This document shows, piece by piece, positions 62,974 to 64,000 of a stretch of 64,000 nucleotides of DNA. Source of the DNA: Gammaproteobacteria bacterium (GTDB lineage: Bacteria > Pseudomonadota > Gammaproteobacteria > Pseudomonadales > Pseudohongiellaceae); the NCBI GenBank assembly GCA_002711845.1, contig PASF01000002.1, positions 162,224 to 226,223 on the forward strand, written 5' to 3'. The notes below the pieces were generated by a model that was not told the DNA's origin, ran no database searches, and worked only from the letters and a program-made list of their open reading frames with translations. Positions within the stretch are counted from its first letter, which is position 1; the number at the start of each line of letters is the position of its first letter. Both the position numbers and the translations under genes were made by a program.

Positions 62974-64000
62974 TCAGATCAGCATCAGTGCGGCCCCGCC
63001 GACCAGCCAGATGGCAGCAAGCGCAGACAGCGCGCGTAATACCTTGTCGGTCAATGAGGCGCCGCCGTGGTCGTGATGGTGGTGACCGCCGTCGGCCTGC
63101 TTGCCTTGACGATAGAGCCAAAGCAATACCGCAGTGGCCAGCAGGAAGGCAATGTTCAGCGCCAGCTGATAGTTGACCTGAAAAAATTCGCGCTCGCCTG
63201 GATCACGGCCGCCGGCGAACTCGGGCAGCATGCCCAGCGCGGCCAGGCCGTAGTGCATTATCAGCGCGACCGACACGATACCGACCAGCATGATGGCAAG
63301 GATGTAAAGCGCCATCTTCCAGCCGTAGTAGGACGCGTTGATCCGCAGCACCGGCAGCACGACGAGATCGGAAAAAATAAACGCCATAACCCCGGCAAAC
63401 GTCACCCCTTGCCCGAACAGGACGGCCGCCAGAGGTATATTGCCCATGGAGCCGATGAAGGTGAAAAATGCGGCCAGTGGCGCGATCAAGGCCTGTTGCA
63501 GGGTCAGCCAGAAACCGGGGTTAGCGGCATTGTCTCCCCCTGAGCCCAGAAACAGTGCCTGGAAAAAACTCTGTGGCACTGCGGCAGAAATGATACCGGC
63601 AACCGTGAAGCCGATCAGCACATCCTTCCATACCATCTGCCACTCCATGACATAGGTTGTGCCGATATCCTGCCAGTATGCGCGGCTGGTGATCTTCTCC
63701 CGCCAGCTGACCGACTCACTGTGATCGCCGTGTTCGTGTGCCTGCTCGGTCCTCTCGCGGGCCATGGCCTCGAGCCGGCGGGGTCGGGTAATGCGAATCA
63801 GCAGCCAGGTCACCAGAATCAGCAGCAGGCCGCCGACATATTCGCCGACGACAAATTGCCAGCCGAGAAAAATCGCAATCACCATGCCCAGTTCAATCAC
63901 CAGATTGGTCGATGCCAGCATGAACGCTAATGATGGCGCCAGGCCAGCGCCTTTGCTGAACAGGGCGCGGGTGGTGGAAAGTGCGGAGAAACTGCAGGAG
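62974..64000 (-). CDS. permease family protein (pfam ArsP_1/DUF318-like), 5' end outside window
   Basis: The frame runs off the window: 26 codons upstream of the ATG at 63921 stay open to the edge and read SCSFSALSTTRALFSKGAG, the family's first helix loop, so 63921 is an internal Met. About eight helices are seen. Two His-rich loops, EQAHEHGDHSES and GGHHHHDHGG, suggest metal binding, and the order matches SO_0444-like copper/zinc or arsenic permeases. The other conserved helix is GSMGNIPLAAVLFGQGVTFAGVMAFIFSDL (in pieces). It precedes the YbhB-like gene. Metal specificity is inference. Confidence 0.78.
   Translation of the reverse strand, partial: SCSFSALSTTRALFSKGAGLAPSLAFMLASTNLVIELGMVIAIFLGWQFVVGEYVGGLLLILVTWLLIRITRPRRLEAMARERTEQAHEHGDHSESVSWREKITSRAYWQDIGTTYVMEWQMVWKDVLIGFTVAGIISAAVPQSFFQALFLGSGGDNAANPGFWLTLQQALIAPLAAFFTFIGSMGNIPLAAVLFGQGVTFAGVMAFIFSDLVVLPVLRINASYYGWKMALYILAIMLVGIVSVALIMHYGLAALGMLPEFAGGRDPGEREFFQVNYQLALNIAFLLATAVLLWLYRQGKQADGGHHHHDHGGASLTDKVLRALSALAAIWLVGGAALMLI

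Overview
The window is GC-rich chromosomal DNA from a gammaproteobacterium, with genes packed tightly on both strands and no rRNA, tRNA, CRISPR array or insertion sequence that I can see. Two blocks match gene orders I know from Pseudomonas and relatives: HAD phosphatase / rppH-ptsP-lgt-thyA-folA (about 22.8-28.6 kb) and, on the minus strand, proC-yggT-metX-metW-rdgB-hemW (about 31.2-36.3 kb). The outer-membrane proteins, Ahp system and RND pump fit a marine or environmental relative better than Pseudomonas itself. That placement is an inference.

Layout. 0-13.4 kb: edge of a DUF1499 lipoprotein, a MaoC-like protein, a UbiH-type flavin hydroxylase, an exported methyltransferase-like protein, an ABC exporter, a KefB/C-type antiporter, an RND pump with its adaptor, an SDR and an exported SMP-30-like protein. 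13.4-19.8 kb: a membrane diguanylate cyclase, then a peroxide-defence block (ahpC, ahpF, rubrerythrin, DUF3501) with DUF6164, TraB/GumN and a small SutA-like protein. 19.9-22.9 kb: a striking fusion of a histone H1-like tail to a SlyD-type prolyl isomerase, a Tat-exported sulfite-oxidase-like enzyme and a GcvR-like double-ACT protein. 22.8-31.2 kb: RNA 5'-end turnover (rppH), nitrogen-PTS enzyme I (ptsP), lipoprotein maturation (lgt), thymidylate/folate synthesis (thyA, folA) and arginine entry genes (argA, argE). 31.2-40.0 kb, minus strand: hemW, rdgB, metW, metX, yggT, proC, an AI-2E-family permease and a NatAB-like ABC exporter. 40.1-46.2 kb: gltD and gltB. 46.8-48.2 kb: an orphan b-type cytochrome translationally coupled to an unrecognised small protein, and a 50-residue membrane protein. 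48.4-56.1 kb: a DUF5916 outer-membrane-type protein, glpQ, a DEAD-box helicase with a repetitive basic tail, DUF2007, a GFA-family zinc protein and an exported redoxin. 56.1-57.9 kb: a short stretch with looser spacing and different codon use (GNAT, unknown, methyltransferase), probably acquired. 58.0-64.0 kb: a large TonB-dependent receptor ending at a strong bidirectional terminator, an NTF2-like protein with a cytochrome b561, a YbhB-like protein and a His-rich permease cut by the window edge.

Functionally most of the window is housekeeping metabolism (Met, Arg, Pro, Glu, folate, ubiquinone) mixed with envelope transport and peroxide defence. No complete, clearly new multi-gene defence or biosynthetic system is visible. 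The best leads are the H1-like/SlyD fusion, the cytochrome b plus partner pair, the small SutA-like protein beside the rubrerythrin module, and several operator-like palindromes or repeats at promoters (RND pump, deaD, DUF5916, TonB receptor).
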